DNA of 64,000 nt from Kofleriaceae bacterium (GCA_018057825.1 JAGPCY010000019.1:62001-126000); one strand, 5' to 3'. Shown: positions 25,278 to 33,695, numbered from the stretch's first letter. Program-made: numbers and translations. The notes: generated by a model from the sequence alone, not told the origin.

Positions 25278-26453
25278 ATGTCGAAGGCGGCGCCCGCGAA
25301 GACGACCGATGAACTAGGTGGACCGCAGCTACCGCTGGCGTCCTTCGGGACGCCGTGTGCGCTGCGGATCGTCGGCGAGCCGATCGAGGTGCCGCTGTCG
25401 CCCGGGGCCGGGCGCTTCACGCTGGGGTCGGCGCCGCCGGCCGAGTGCCTGGTGCCGCGGCGCCACGTCTCGCGGACGCACGCGCGCATCGCCCGCGACG
25501 GAGCCTGGCTGGGCATCGAGGACGTCTCGCGCAACGGCTGCCGGTTCCGGGGCGAGCTGGCGCGCCGCTTCTTCGTCCGCGCCGGGGACGTCTTCGTCGC
25601 CGGAGACACGCCGCTCCTGGTCCTCGACGAGCGCTTGCAGCAGCTACGCGAGCACCTGCGCTGGCAGCTCGGCTACACGGCCCACGCGGCGGTCGACGCG
25701 GCGCTGATCGCGGCCGCGGGCCCGATGCAGACGCCGCTGCTCTTGAGCGGGCCGGCCGGATATGGGCCCGTGCACCTGGCGCGCACGCTCCACGAGTACT
25801 CGGGGCGGCGAGCGTTGCCCCTGGTGACGGTAGAGGTCCGCGCCTCGGATCGGGTGGCGATGAACCAGCTCGCGCGGGCCGGGGCGGGTTCGGTCTGCGT
25901 GGATCTGCGCGGCGTGCGGCGGGCGAGCCGAGCGCTGGCCCGGGCCCTGGCGCGCGCGCCGACGCGAATCATCGCCTTTGGCCTCGACCTGCGGTCGATG
26001 CGACACGCGCTCGACTGGCATGGTCCTGTCGAGGAGATCGCGACGCCACCCTTGGCCGAGCGCCCGCCGGGCGAGGTGATCGCGATGCTGGATGTGGTGC
26101 TCGCCGAGCAGGGCAGCGCGCATCGGGTCGGCGAGCCCGGCGTGCTCCGCGACCTCTTGGGGAGTCGCATCGCCGAACTGGCTGCCTTCGAGTGGCCCGA
26201 GAACCACGACGATCTGCGCCGGGCGGCGACCCGCCTGGCGGCCTGGGCCGAGGCCGACGGCGTGCTGCGGGTCGGGGCGCTGATCCTCGGCGTGCATCCG
26301 ACGACGCTGCGCGAGGCGCTCCTGCGGCTGGGCGTCTGGGAGGTGGTGACGTCGGGACCGGTGCGCCGGTCCCGCGCGGCGCGCTCGGCGCGGACGCGGA
26401 TGACGAGGTTGGCGCGCCTGGCGCGCTCGAGCCGGCTGACGCGCCGGGACTAG
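25278..26453 (+). CDS. FHA domain fused to a degenerate NtrC-like ATPase
   Basis: Residues ~20-115 form an FHA domain (GRFTLGS, then RRHVSRTHARI with the phosphothreonine-binding Arg/Ser/His set, and VSRNGCRF). The remainder follows the layout of a sigma-54 activator: a P-loop position (LLSGPAGYGPVHLARTLH), strands, an EWPENHDDLRRAATRL segment and a C-terminal Fis-like helix pair (HPTTLREALLRLG). However, the P-loop lacks the GxGKE lysine and no GAFTGA loop is seen, so ATP hydrolysis and sigma-54 remodelling are unlikely. It may read kinase output as a DNA-binding adaptor. A TTG start at 25269 is an alternative. Confidence 0.75.
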   Translation: MSKAAPAKTTDELGGPQLPLASFGTPCALRIVGEPIEVPLSPGAGRFTLGSAPPAECLVPRRHVSRTHARIARDGAWLGIEDVSRNGCRFRGELARRFFVRAGDVFVAGDTPLLVLDERLQQLREHLRWQLGYTAHAAVDAALIAAAGPMQTPLLLSGPAGYGPVHLARTLHEYSGRRALPLVTVEVRASDRVAMNQLARAGAGSVCVDLRGVRRASRALARALARAPTRIIAFGLDLRSMRHALDWHGPVEEIATPPLAERPPGEVIAMLDVVLAEQGSAHRVGEPGVLRDLLGSRIAELAAFEWPENHDDLRRAATRLAAWAEADGVLRVGALILGVHPTTLREALLRLGVWEVVTSGPVRRSRAARSARTRMTRLARLARSSRLTRRD

Positions 26454-26550
26454 GCGCGACGGTGCTTGGGTGGCGTCCCGCCTCGGTCACCCGCGGGGCG
26501 CGCCGATGTGTTTCGGGTGACTGGAGTCGAACTGACTGATCGGGGGGTGC

Positions 26551-27162
26551 ATGAGTCTGCAGATCGAAGAGACGTCCAAGATCGTCGCCCACAACGGGTC
26601 GACGGACTACGCGATGACGGCGGCGCACGCGCGCCTGGCGGCGGCGTCGTGGCGACCGCCAGAGGCGCGCCGCGTGCTGGCCTACGCCGAAGGGGTCGGG
26701 CTGGTGCTCGGCGAGCTGGTGCCGCGGGTCGACGCGCTGTGGTGCGCGCGCCGCGGCGTCGAGTCCATCATCCTCGGGGTGCGGCCGTGGGACCCGCCGG
26801 GAGAGACGCGGTTCGCGTCGGCGGTGTGCGAGGCCATCCGCTGGGACTGGCGCTTCCGGGTGGCGCAGCGGCGCCGCGAGCGCGGGCGCGATCGCCTGAG
26901 CGACGCGCAGCTCGGCGACCTCGACGGGGTGCTGCAGATCGCCCACGTCGCGGGGCGCGGGGCGGCGGTGGTGCGGCACCGGCGCGGCCGCGCCGACTTC
27001 GCCGAGCTGGCCGCGGTGTACTTCGCCGAGGTGCGCGACTGGCTGGCGCTGATCGCGAGCGGCGCGACGCGCGGCGTGGTGCCGCCGTCGGCGCCGCTGT
27101 TCGTGGAAGGCGCGGTGTTCGAGCGGCCGCTGCTCGGCGCGACGCGGCGGGTGACGCCATGA
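26551..27162 (+). CDS. Unknown protein, 203 aa
   Basis: This protein is mainly helical with no recognised domain. Notable segments are KIVAHNGSTDYAMTAAHARLA near the start and a Trp-rich middle (IRWDWRFRVAQRR). It lies 97 bases after the FHA gene and overlaps the next gene by four bases (ATGA). A G-run before the ATG could serve as a ribosome-binding site. The grouping with FHA and kinase genes suggests a role in the same signalling unit, but nothing in the sequence fixes it. Confidence 0.6.
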   Translation: MSLQIEETSKIVAHNGSTDYAMTAAHARLAAASWRPPEARRVLAYAEGVGLVLGELVPRVDALWCARRGVESIILGVRPWDPPGETRFASAVCEAIRWDWRFRVAQRRRERGRDRLSDAQLGDLDGVLQIAHVAGRGAAVVRHRRGRADFAELAAVYFAEVRDWLALIASGATRGVVPPSAPLFVEGAVFERPLLGATRRVTP

Positions 27163-27749
27163 ACACCCGCGGCGTGGCGGTCGACGCGGCGGGGCCGGCG
27201 GAGGAGCGCGCGGCGGCGGCGCGGGCGATCCTGGTCGAGGCCACGGCCGCGGAGCTGGCTCGGGCGGTGGCGGCGGTGACGGCGCTGGTCGGCGGGCCAC
27301 ACTGCGCGATCGACGGTCGAGGGCCCGACGAGTGGGTGCTGATCGCGGTGGCGGAGCTCCTGGCCGAGGGGCGGCGCCTGCCCTTGGGCCTGCCGCTGTG
27401 GGTGGCGCTGCGCGACCGCGCGGTCGAGAGGATCATCGCGGCGCGGGCGGCGCGAGAGGCCGCGGCGGGTCGTTCCGCGACCGGGGGCGCGGCGACGGGG
27501 GACGCGGCGACCGAGGCCGCGATGTACGGGGCCCTCGAGCGGCGGGTGATCGCGCGGATGGTGCCGCAGCGCCTCGACGCGCGTGGCGTGGCGGTCCTGC
27601 GCGCGCTGTGCGACGGGGTGACGCGGACCGAGCAGCTCGCGGCAGCGGTCGGCGCGTCGGTGGCCGAGGTCCTGGCGACGCGTCGGACCATCGCGGCCAC
27701 GGCGCAAGCGGTCGCGACCGAGCTGCGAGGAGCGCCGCGCCGTGGCTAG
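27159..27749 (+). CDS. Unknown Ala-rich protein with a possible HTH
   Basis: This 196-residue protein ends in a helical segment (LDARGVAVLRALCDGVTRTEQLAAAVG, described by its parts LRALCDGVTRTEQ and AAAVGASVAEVLATRR). This segment resembles the helix-turn-helix of sigma region 4 or similar regulators. The middle has an Ala/Gly/Thr-rich low-complexity linker (GRSATGGAATGDAATEAA). It overlaps both neighbours, so it is part of one operon with them. The DNA-binding proposal is weak. Confidence 0.58.
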   Translation: MNTRGVAVDAAGPAEERAAAARAILVEATAAELARAVAAVTALVGGPHCAIDGRGPDEWVLIAVAELLAEGRRLPLGLPLWVALRDRAVERIIAARAAREAAAGRSATGGAATGDAATEAAMYGALERRVIARMVPQRLDARGVAVLRALCDGVTRTEQLAAAVGASVAEVLATRRTIAATAQAVATELRGAPRRG

Positions 27750-28044
27750 GACGCCGCTGTGGATCTACGTCGACATCGAGCGACTCGCCGAGGCGATCGA
27801 TCGCGAGCGGGTGCTCGAGCGACCCGCGACCCGCGACGCCGAGCTGGGCGCCGTCGAGCTGTTCGCCGTCGTGCGGCGCTCGGCCGGCCTCCACGCGCGC
27901 ATCTCGCCCCTGCCCCCGGCGGCCGTCGCGCGGATGACCCGCAGCGAGCTGCGGCGCATCCTCGGCCCGATCGTCGAGGTGCTCGACGACGACGCCCTGC
28001 GCAGACACGCGTTGCGCGTGCTGGCCGGCTACGCGCCCAACTGA
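27742..28044 (+). CDS. Small unknown protein, 100 aa
   Basis: The GTG start at 27742 overlaps the preceding stop by eight bases. The protein starts with a clear strand (PLWIYVDIERLAEAI) and is mostly helical after that. No family is recognised. As the last gene of the FHA operon it may be a small partner of the upstream proteins. Confidence 0.55.
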   Translation: MARTPLWIYVDIERLAEAIDRERVLERPATRDAELGAVELFAVVRRSAGLHARISPLPPAAVARMTRSELRRILGPIVEVLDDDALRRHALRVLAGYAPN

Positions 28045-28083
28045 CCAGCGCGCCTGCCCCCGCGAGCGGCTGGCCCCGTCGCT

Positions 28084-28101
28084 GCACCTATATATAGGTG
28101 C
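28084..28101. repeat. Perfect 18-bp AT-centred palindrome
   Basis: GCACCTATATATAGGTGC reads the same on both strands and stands out in GC-rich surroundings. It is 40 bases after the FHA operon and about 100 bases before the 5' end of a truncated gene. It has the symmetry of a dimeric repressor site, and it also borders the conflict island. No second copy was noticed in the window. Confidence 0.7.
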
Positions 28102-28188
28102 GACCAGGCTAGGCGAGACGGGCGGGACTGGGCGGGACTGGGTTGTGGGGGGGATCGCCCCTGCCGCTACCACCTGCCGCGGCCGTGA

Positions 28189-28194
28189 TAGCGT
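28189..28194 (+). promoter_or_regulatory. Candidate -10 element (TAGCGT), truncated gene
   Basis: TAGCGT ends seven bases before the ATG at 28202, the same geometry as the other leaderless candidates. It suggests that the following fragment was once an expressed gene. Confidence 0.4.
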
Positions 28195-28201
28195 CATCCC
28201 C

Positions 28202-28453
28202 ATGGTGGAAGCAGGGGTCTCCCAGATCGCACGGATGGCGTCCGAGGTCGCAGTCGACGAGGCGCGGGGTCCAACCCAGGAGCAGGACCTGTCGGCCCCT
28301 ACCCTCGATGCCTTGGCGTGGATTCGCGCCAGGCCGGATCAGTTCTTCGGGGTCGAGCACCCGGATGCGGATCTGATGGCAGTGGTCCTGGCCCCTGGCG
28401 GAGGGCAGGCACGCTCGGAGACGCCGGCAGCGCGGGCGAGGCGATCGCTACCG
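28202..28453 (+). pseudogene. 5' fragment of an unknown gene
   Basis: From the ATG, about 65 residues look like real protein: MVEAGVSQIARMASEV, then TLDALAWIRARPDQFFG and DADLMAVVLA. After about 28400 the frame becomes Arg/Ala-rich and runs antisense into the genuine minus-strand gene at 28454, so the 3' part appears lost. The WIRARPDQFFG-type pattern reminds me of conserved short proteins with a WIRxRPxMF motif, but I cannot name a function. The truncation point sits exactly at the edge of the second conflict island, consistent with an insertion or deletion. The end coordinate is approximate. Confidence 0.5.
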
Positions 28454-29170
28454 CTACCGCGCGCTTCGTCCGCGGTCGCGCCAGGCGCTCGCGACCTGCG
28501 CCGCGAGGGTGGGCAGCTCGTCGGGCGCCACGCTCCACAGCGACTTGACGATCGGCGGCGTCGCGACGTCGAACGCGAGGGCCGTGCGCTGCTTCTTGGG
28601 GCCCTCGAGCGTGGCGGTCCCCTTCGGCTGCACCGACTCGGCGCTCGCGCCGTCGGCCGCGCGCACGATGCGACGGAACAGGCTACGCCGGACCCGGAAC
28701 GCCGCGTCGGCGGCCACGTCTTGGCTGGCGGCCCGACAGTTGCTCAGCACGGTGACCCGCAGGTTCGGCTCGAAGCCCTCGGCCTGATCGGGGTCGTAGA
28801 TCGCGACTCGCGTGACGACCAGGCTGCCGCCCGTCGGCACGATGACCACCTTGGTCGGCCGCTCCTCGCCTTCGTCCTCCTCGCTGTCGTCGTCGTCGTC
28901 GTCGCCAGCGTCACCGAGCACCTCGTCGTCGGCCGTGCTGGGCGCCAGCACGGTCGCCAGGTAGCTGCGCAGGTACCGCGCGTCGGGGCTCCTGCGGCTC
29001 ACACCAGGCGTGATGCGCTTGGCCACCACGCCGAAGGACGCCTCGGTCGCTGCGAAGGCCTCGGCCAGCTCACGCAACAACGCGTCGGCCTCGCGATACA
29101 CGTTCAACACCCCCCTGACCGCCGCCGCCACCGCCTGCCGAAACTCGAGCTCCGTCATCGATTCGCTCAC
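28454..29170 (-). CDS. Unknown protein, partner of the nuclease-like gene
   Basis: This 238-residue soluble protein has a helical N-terminus (MTELEFRQAVAAAVRGVLNV), an acidic patch of consecutive Asp/Glu residues near residue 100, then a beta-rich part containing TKVVIVPTGGSLVVTRVAIY. No family is recognised. The GTG at 29170 overlaps the stop of the PD-(D/E)XK-like gene (GTGA), so both are made from one message. The acidic patch could mimic DNA or bind a basic partner; that is a guess. A start at the ATG at 29158 is equally possible. Confidence 0.65.
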   Translation of the reverse strand: MSESMTELEFRQAVAAAVRGVLNVYREADALLRELAEAFAATEASFGVVAKRITPGVSRRSPDARYLRSYLATVLAPSTADDEVLGDAGDDDDDDSEEDEGEERPTKVVIVPTGGSLVVTRVAIYDPDQAEGFEPNLRVTVLSNCRAASQDVAADAAFRVRRSLFRRIVRAADGASAESVQPKGTATLEGPKKQRTALAFDVATPPIVKSLWSVAPDELPTLAAQVASAWRDRGRSAR

Positions 29171-30060
29171 CGTGGCCTCCGTTGTGACATGCCGCCGTCG
29201 CGAAAGCGCAGCGGGCGGCGCGCGAGCGCCGACAACAGCGGAACGACGTGGGCTGGAAACGCTCGCCGCACGCGCGACGCGGGCCGCCAGCTCCGTCGCC
29301 AGGCCACGAGCTGGCCGAGGTCGGCGACGCGGTCGCGATCGATCGCGGCGCCGACGCCGCGAAAGGCCGCGATGCCGCGGTGATAGAGGAGCGCTCGGAG
29401 CTCCTGCTGCCATCGCGGCACGACGCCGACCGACGACGCCGCCGTCAGCACCTCGTCCAGGTGCTCCCAGTGCAACAGGTAGAAGGCCGGGCGCGGCGCC
29501 AGCGCGCCGGCCGAGGCCAGCGACGCCGCCAGCTCGTGCTCGGCCTTCACCGCATGGCTCCGCTTGACCAGATACACGAGCACCCGGCGCGAGCACCGCG
29601 CGATCGCTGGCGCGAGACCGTCACGGCGCGCGGTCCCGGGCGGGGCCGAGGCAGCGCCGGGCACGGGCACAACCGACCGCCACTCGCGCACGAGCTGGTC
29701 GGCGATCGCGCCCTGCGGGTCCTCGCGCTCGGCGGCGCGGCCGCTCTTGCCGCTCAGGAACTTCGCCTCGATGACGACCAGCAGGCCGTCGCACTCGATC
29801 ACGAGATCCGGTTCGACCTCGCCGCCCGCATCGCCGGCCGCGCGCAGCCGCGGCCAGAACCAGTAGTCGTCCACCCCAGCGAGCGTCGGCCACGCGGGGG
29901 TGGCCTCGTCGGCTGGCCGGGCCTTGGCCAACCACGCGCGCAGCACCGGCATCGCCGCCTCTCCCACGGCGAACAACGTGCCGAACACGGTCGAGGTCAG
30001 CGCGTCCTCCGCGTAGGTGTCCTCGGGCGACGCCTTCCCCCGCAGCTCGGCGTGCAGCAT
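29167..30060 (-). CDS. PD-(D/E)XK nuclease-like protein
   Basis: This 297-residue protein has a clear nuclease-fold core near residues 82-102. EPDLVIECDG is followed by VVIEAKFLSG, giving the Asp and the ExK of the PD-(D/E)XK superfamily, with an upstream helix able to supply a further acid. Such enzymes cut DNA in restriction and other defence systems. Here the DNA target and partner are unknown. The C-terminal part (RRVLVYLVKRSHAVKAE and YLLHWEHLDEVL) is consistent with the same fold. The start is supported by a TCGACT-17-TAGGAT promoter-like pair six bases upstream. Confidence 0.75.
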   Translation of the reverse strand: MLHAELRGKASPEDTYAEDALTSTVFGTLFAVGEAAMPVLRAWLAKARPADEATPAWPTLAGVDDYWFWPRLRAAGDAGGEVEPDLVIECDGLLVVIEAKFLSGKSGRAAEREDPQGAIADQLVREWRSVVPVPGAASAPPGTARRDGLAPAIARCSRRVLVYLVKRSHAVKAEHELAASLASAGALAPRPAFYLLHWEHLDEVLTAASSVGVVPRWQQELRALLYHRGIAAFRGVGAAIDRDRVADLGQLVAWRRSWRPASRVRRAFPAHVVPLLSALARRPLRFRDGGMSQRRPR

Positions 30061-30066
30061 CGGCCC

Positions 30067-30095
30067 ATCCTAGGCCGAAGGCCTGGCGAAGTCGA
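30067..30095 (-). promoter_or_regulatory. Candidate promoter of the nuclease operon
   Basis: On the minus strand TCGACT (30095-30090) and TAGGAT (30072-30067) are separated by 17 bases; TAGGAT ends six bases before the ATG at 30060. The transcript would be leaderless or nearly so. Confidence 0.5.
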
Positions 30096-30178
30096 TCGAC
30101 GCCCGCGCGCGCGGGACGAGGCCCCCCGCCGAGCCGTGCCCCCCCGTGGCGACCGCCCGGCGTGCGGCCTTGGCGGCC

Positions 30179-30739
30179 TCAGGCCCGGTTGCGCCCGAAG
30201 GACGGATAGGAGTTGTCGGGCAGGATGCTGGCCTTGCGCTGGTAGGCCGCGTGGATCCACCCCTGGACGTCGTCGGGATCCTCGGACCACAAGTGCAGGG
30301 TCGCGTAGCCACACGCGACGTTGTCGTGGAGCCGCGGGGGGATCGAGTCGTGGATGTAGGCCAAGACTGAACCTTCGCGCCCGACTCGCAGCGACGACGC
30401 ATGCACCCGCTGGTAGGAGGGCAGCAGGATCCCGAGAAGACCGCCGCGCGGGTTCCGCGCGGTGTCGCGGATCGTCGCGCCGATCTCCCAGTCGACGTGC
30501 TTGCGCCGCCAGGTATCGACGCCGACCAGGACCACCGTCACGCTGCAGTCGCGGAGGTACTCATCCCGGATCTTCTGCCGGATCGTGTCGGTCTGGAGGT
30601 TCGGATCGATGTCCCCGAGGTCGACCGAGCCGCGCTCGAGGATGTCGAAACGGTTCCCGAAGCGCAGGTCGAAAATCTGCTTGTAGTTCTGGTCGTTGGC
30701 GTGGTGGTAGCTGACGAACGTCTTATGGCGTGGTGGCAT
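30179..30739 (-). CDS. ThsB-like TIR domain protein, isolated
   Basis: This 186-residue protein is another MTH538/ThsB-type TIR: KTFVSYHHANDQNYKQIF at the N-terminus, CSVTVVLVGVDTWRRKHVDWEIGATI with candidate catalytic Glu85, then a GGLLGILLPSY strand. It lies between the nuclease operon and a SanA/YdcF-like gene on the same strand, but is not coupled to either. No SLOG or Sir2 effector is adjacent. It may be a solitary NADase, or supply its signal to an effector elsewhere, such as the membrane protein at 33692. It is clearly different from the three TIRs at 10-12 kb. Confidence 0.82.
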   Translation of the reverse strand: MPPRHKTFVSYHHANDQNYKQIFDLRFGNRFDILERGSVDLGDIDPNLQTDTIRQKIRDEYLRDCSVTVVLVGVDTWRRKHVDWEIGATIRDTARNPRGGLLGILLPSYQRVHASSLRVGREGSVLAYIHDSIPPRLHDNVACGYATLHLWSEDPDDVQGWIHAAYQRKASILPDNSYPSFGRNRA

Positions 30740-30812
30740 GTCGGCACAGACGACGCGACCCGGCGTAACCGAACACGTGGAGCGACCGAGGGCGACCCGT
30801 GCCCCGGACTGG

Positions 30813-31511
30813 TCAGCGCGCCGCGGTGGCGGTCCAGGGGTCGTGGGTGGCGGTGGCGGGGCCGTGGAGGTCGATGGGCGGGCCGAGGTGGGTGGGGTCG
30901 CGGTCGGTGGTGGCGTCGAAGACGGCGAGGAGCGCGGCGGCGCGTTCGCGGAGCCAGTTGGTGGCGGCGAGCTGGCGGCGGTCGCAGCGGATGCCGGTGG
31001 CCCGGAGGCCGGCGTGGCGAGCGAGGTAGAGGGTGCGATCCATGAACACGTCCTGGGTGCAGACCAGAGCCGCGGACGCGCCGAAGACGCGGGTCGCGCG
31101 CTGCATGGTGTCGTGGGTGCGCAGCCCGGCGTGATCCATGAACACCGCGTCGGACGGCACGCCGCGGGCGACGAGCCACGCGCGCATGGCGTTGACCTCG
31201 TCGTACGCAGGCCGAGCGTGATCGCCGGAGACCAGCACGACCTGGGCCTTGCCGAGGCGATAGACCTCGAGGGCGCAGGCCAGCCGGTCGTGCAAGGCAT
31301 CACTCGGACGGCCGTCGGGGTGGACCAGGGCGCCCGGGACGATCACGACGTGGGCGGTCGGCGCGGCGGCCGGATCGTCGACGACCGTCAGGCCGTGGCG
31401 CGAGACCAGCCACGACGCGAGCCACAGCGCGAACACGCCCACGCCCACGCCGACCGCTGCGATCGTACGAAGTCGGGGCCACCGTCGACGTCGCTTGCTC
31501 GGGTCGGCCAT
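30813..31511 (-). CDS. SanA/YdcF-like membrane protein (DUF218)
   Basis: This 232-residue protein has a basic N-terminus, one membrane helix at about residues 17-35 and a DUF218 domain outside the membrane. The domain reads HVVIVPGALVHPDGRPSD, then VVLVSGDHA and ALVCTQDVFMDRTLYLA. E. coli SanA and relatives act in envelope barrier function and undecaprenyl-lipid carrier use. It looks like an ordinary envelope gene lying between two conflict genes. It is divergent from the TIR-Nudix gene, with a 207-base gap between them. Confidence 0.8.
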   Translation of the reverse strand: MADPSKRRRRWPRLRTIAAVGVGVGVFALWLASWLVSRHGLTVVDDPAAAPTAHVVIVPGALVHPDGRPSDALHDRLACALEVYRLGKAQVVLVSGDHARPAYDEVNAMRAWLVARGVPSDAVFMDHAGLRTHDTMQRATRVFGASAALVCTQDVFMDRTLYLARHAGLRATGIRCDRRQLAATNWLRERAAALLAVFDATTDRDPTHLGPPIDLHGPATATHDPWTATAAR

Positions 31512-31718
31512 GGGACCGGGTGTGACGCCCGGGCCGCCGGGTTCATTCCCCGGACCTGTCCGCCGGTACCCTCCGTCGAAGATGCGCTGGGCGCCGTCGG
31601 CGCGACCGGGCGGCGAGCCATGGTGCCGCTATGCGTCAATGCCGGTGACACGCCGCGGGCCGATGCGACCGAGGCCTGGCATGCGTTCGGTTCACGGCCG
31701 CCGCAGCGTCCCAAGAGC

Positions 31719-33695
31719 ATGAGCCCCAAGTACGCCGTGGCGATCTCGTACCGCACCAGCGACCATCGCGACTACGTCACGAGGGTCGCGGACAGGCTGC
31801 GGGAACACCTCGGCGACGAGACCGTCTTCTATGACCTCTTCTGTCCCGAAGAGCTCGCAAGGCTCAACTGCGACAACTACCTCGTCGAGCTGTTCACGGA
31901 GGGCTGCACGCTGGCGGTCGCCATCATCAGCGACAACTACGGAAGGCACGGTCACGAGTGGACGGGAACCGAGTGGCGTAGCATCAAGGAGAAACTTAAG
32001 CGCGACCCCAACGCGGTCATGCTCATCGGCAGCGCCGACCTCAAGGCGCGCCGACGCCTCGGGCTCACAGACTGTGATGTCATCGTCCCCCTTACGTCCT
32101 TTCATACGAGCGAGCACCTCGCAGCCGGGATCGTAAGTCGACTACGAGACCTTCAGCGCCACAGCAGCGCCGCCATCGCCAGGGAGCTGCAACCACCCTC
32201 CTTGCCCGAGGTCCAGACCGAAGCGATCGCCAGCGCCATGAGCGCCTTTCATGACAATCATCGACACCTCGCGCGTCTCGGCAGACTTCTCTGCCGCTAC
32301 TTGGTCGGCCTCGTCGAGCGTCACCTTGGCATCAGCGCGACGCATGTCCTAGACCACAGAACTAGCGAAGTGCTCGTCGCCGAACTGGTCAAGAAGGACC
32401 TAGAACGACAGGCCTGGGAGGACCCGACGAACTCGCCCACCTTGTGGAAGGTCAAGGGCCTCGTGGTCGCACGCCTGGTCTTCTTCTGCGCAGAGCATCT
32501 CGACAAGGTGATCGCGAGCCCGGCCTCATTGCGCGGAGCGCTCGGGGCCGACAGCGTGGCGCCAACCGACATCCCCCCCTCGGCCAGCGGCGACGCATCG
32601 CCGTGGACGCGGAGCGTCAACATCTGCCGCGGCACTGAGCTGTATCGAGACCTCGCCCCCGATGACCAAGCCAGGGTTGACGCCCTCGAGGACCTACGTG
32701 TGGAGGTGCACTTGCGAACCCTGCGCCAACATGCCGAACTTTGCCGGGGCCATCAGGCTCCCCCTATCTCGTCGCGCGCGGGCCTGCACCCGCCGCAGAC
32801 CGAGCCAGGTGACGATCCGAACACGCACTACTCGCTACTCGCTGACTTCGAGTCTCCCCCACTGTACATCAAACCGATCCTCCAGCTCTTCTCCATCGAC
32901 GAGACCATGGGCAGCGGGTACCGCGCACACGTCTGGTCGTCATTGCCGAGCCGCTTCAAGGAGAGCCTGACCACGAACGGTTTGGTCGCGCGCCTCCAAC
33001 ACTGGGACGCCGCGAAGCGCACGCTGCACCTTCAGCCGGCCCGGTACAAGGACCAGATGGTGAGCAACCACGCCCCAGCCCACGACGTCATCTTCCAGGG
33101 GCGACGCGTGCGTGAGTGCGCCGGCACGAGCCCCGACTGGCTGCCCTTTGAGGACTCGCCACTGGGCAACAACGTCGGAGTCGCCGCCATGGTCTTCACG
33201 AGTGACAAGCGATGGGTGCTCTCGGTCCGGGCCTCGCATCCGGCGTACGAGCCGAACAAGCTCGGATGCTCCGTATCGGGCGGCCTCGAGTGGTGTGACT
33301 CCCTTGATCGTGGACCGACTGCCGAAGCCTGGTGGCGGGATCGGATCATCTCCGAAAGCTCAGAGGAACTGGGGTTTCGACCCAGGCCCGAGGAAGTACA
33401 CTTCCTCGCCCTCGCGAGAGAGCACCAGAGACTGGGCAAGCCGCAGGTCTTTCTCCTCATCGAGCTTCGCGATATCTCCTTCGAGGCCGTCGCCCGTTTC
33501 TGGTACCTGAACGGGGACGGGGAACATGTACACCTACTCGAGGTGGGAGAACTGGACGCCCACCACCTTACGACTGCCAGCCGATACAACGGGCACGACG
33601 TCGCCGCAGAGCTGCGAATGAACCTGCGCCTCGCGTTGCACTACATGAACAGGAATAGGCGGCCTCGCGCGCCGATCCGTTCCGGAGTAGGGTGA
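31719..33695 (+). CDS. TIR-Nudix fusion protein
   Basis: This 658-residue protein starts with a TIR domain at residues ~4-145: KYAVAISYRTSDHRDYV, then TLAVAIISDNYG and HEWTGTEWRSI with candidate catalytic Glu85 (or Glu80). A ~360-residue middle region, mostly helical, is unassigned. Residues ~505-600 look like a Nudix fold: GVAAMVFTSDKRWVLSVR, a VSGGLEW glycine turn, then SESSEELGF at 545-553. That segment matches the Nudix box except that the usual Arg of REUxEExGU is Ser545. TIR enzymes cleave NAD, and Nudix domains bind or cleave ADP-ribose compounds, so the fusion could make and read or destroy the same signal. Start ATG 31719 is chosen by domain fit; ATG 31620 is possible. GC content is lower than in neighbouring genes. 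Confidence 0.78.
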   Translation: MSPKYAVAISYRTSDHRDYVTRVADRLREHLGDETVFYDLFCPEELARLNCDNYLVELFTEGCTLAVAIISDNYGRHGHEWTGTEWRSIKEKLKRDPNAVMLIGSADLKARRRLGLTDCDVIVPLTSFHTSEHLAAGIVSRLRDLQRHSSAAIARELQPPSLPEVQTEAIASAMSAFHDNHRHLARLGRLLCRYLVGLVERHLGISATHVLDHRTSEVLVAELVKKDLERQAWEDPTNSPTLWKVKGLVVARLVFFCAEHLDKVIASPASLRGALGADSVAPTDIPPSASGDASPWTRSVNICRGTELYRDLAPDDQARVDALEDLRVEVHLRTLRQHAELCRGHQAPPISSRAGLHPPQTEPGDDPNTHYSLLADFESPPLYIKPILQLFSIDETMGSGYRAHVWSSLPSRFKESLTTNGLVARLQHWDAAKRTLHLQPARYKDQMVSNHAPAHDVIFQGRRVRECAGTSPDWLPFEDSPLGNNVGVAAMVFTSDKRWVLSVRASHPAYEPNKLGCSVSGGLEWCDSLDRGPTAEAWWRDRIISESSEELGFRPRPEEVHFLALAREHQRLGKPQVFLLIELRDISFEAVARFWYLNGDGEHVHLLEVGELDAHHLTTASRYNGHDVAAELRMNLRLALHYMNRNRRPRAPIRSGVG

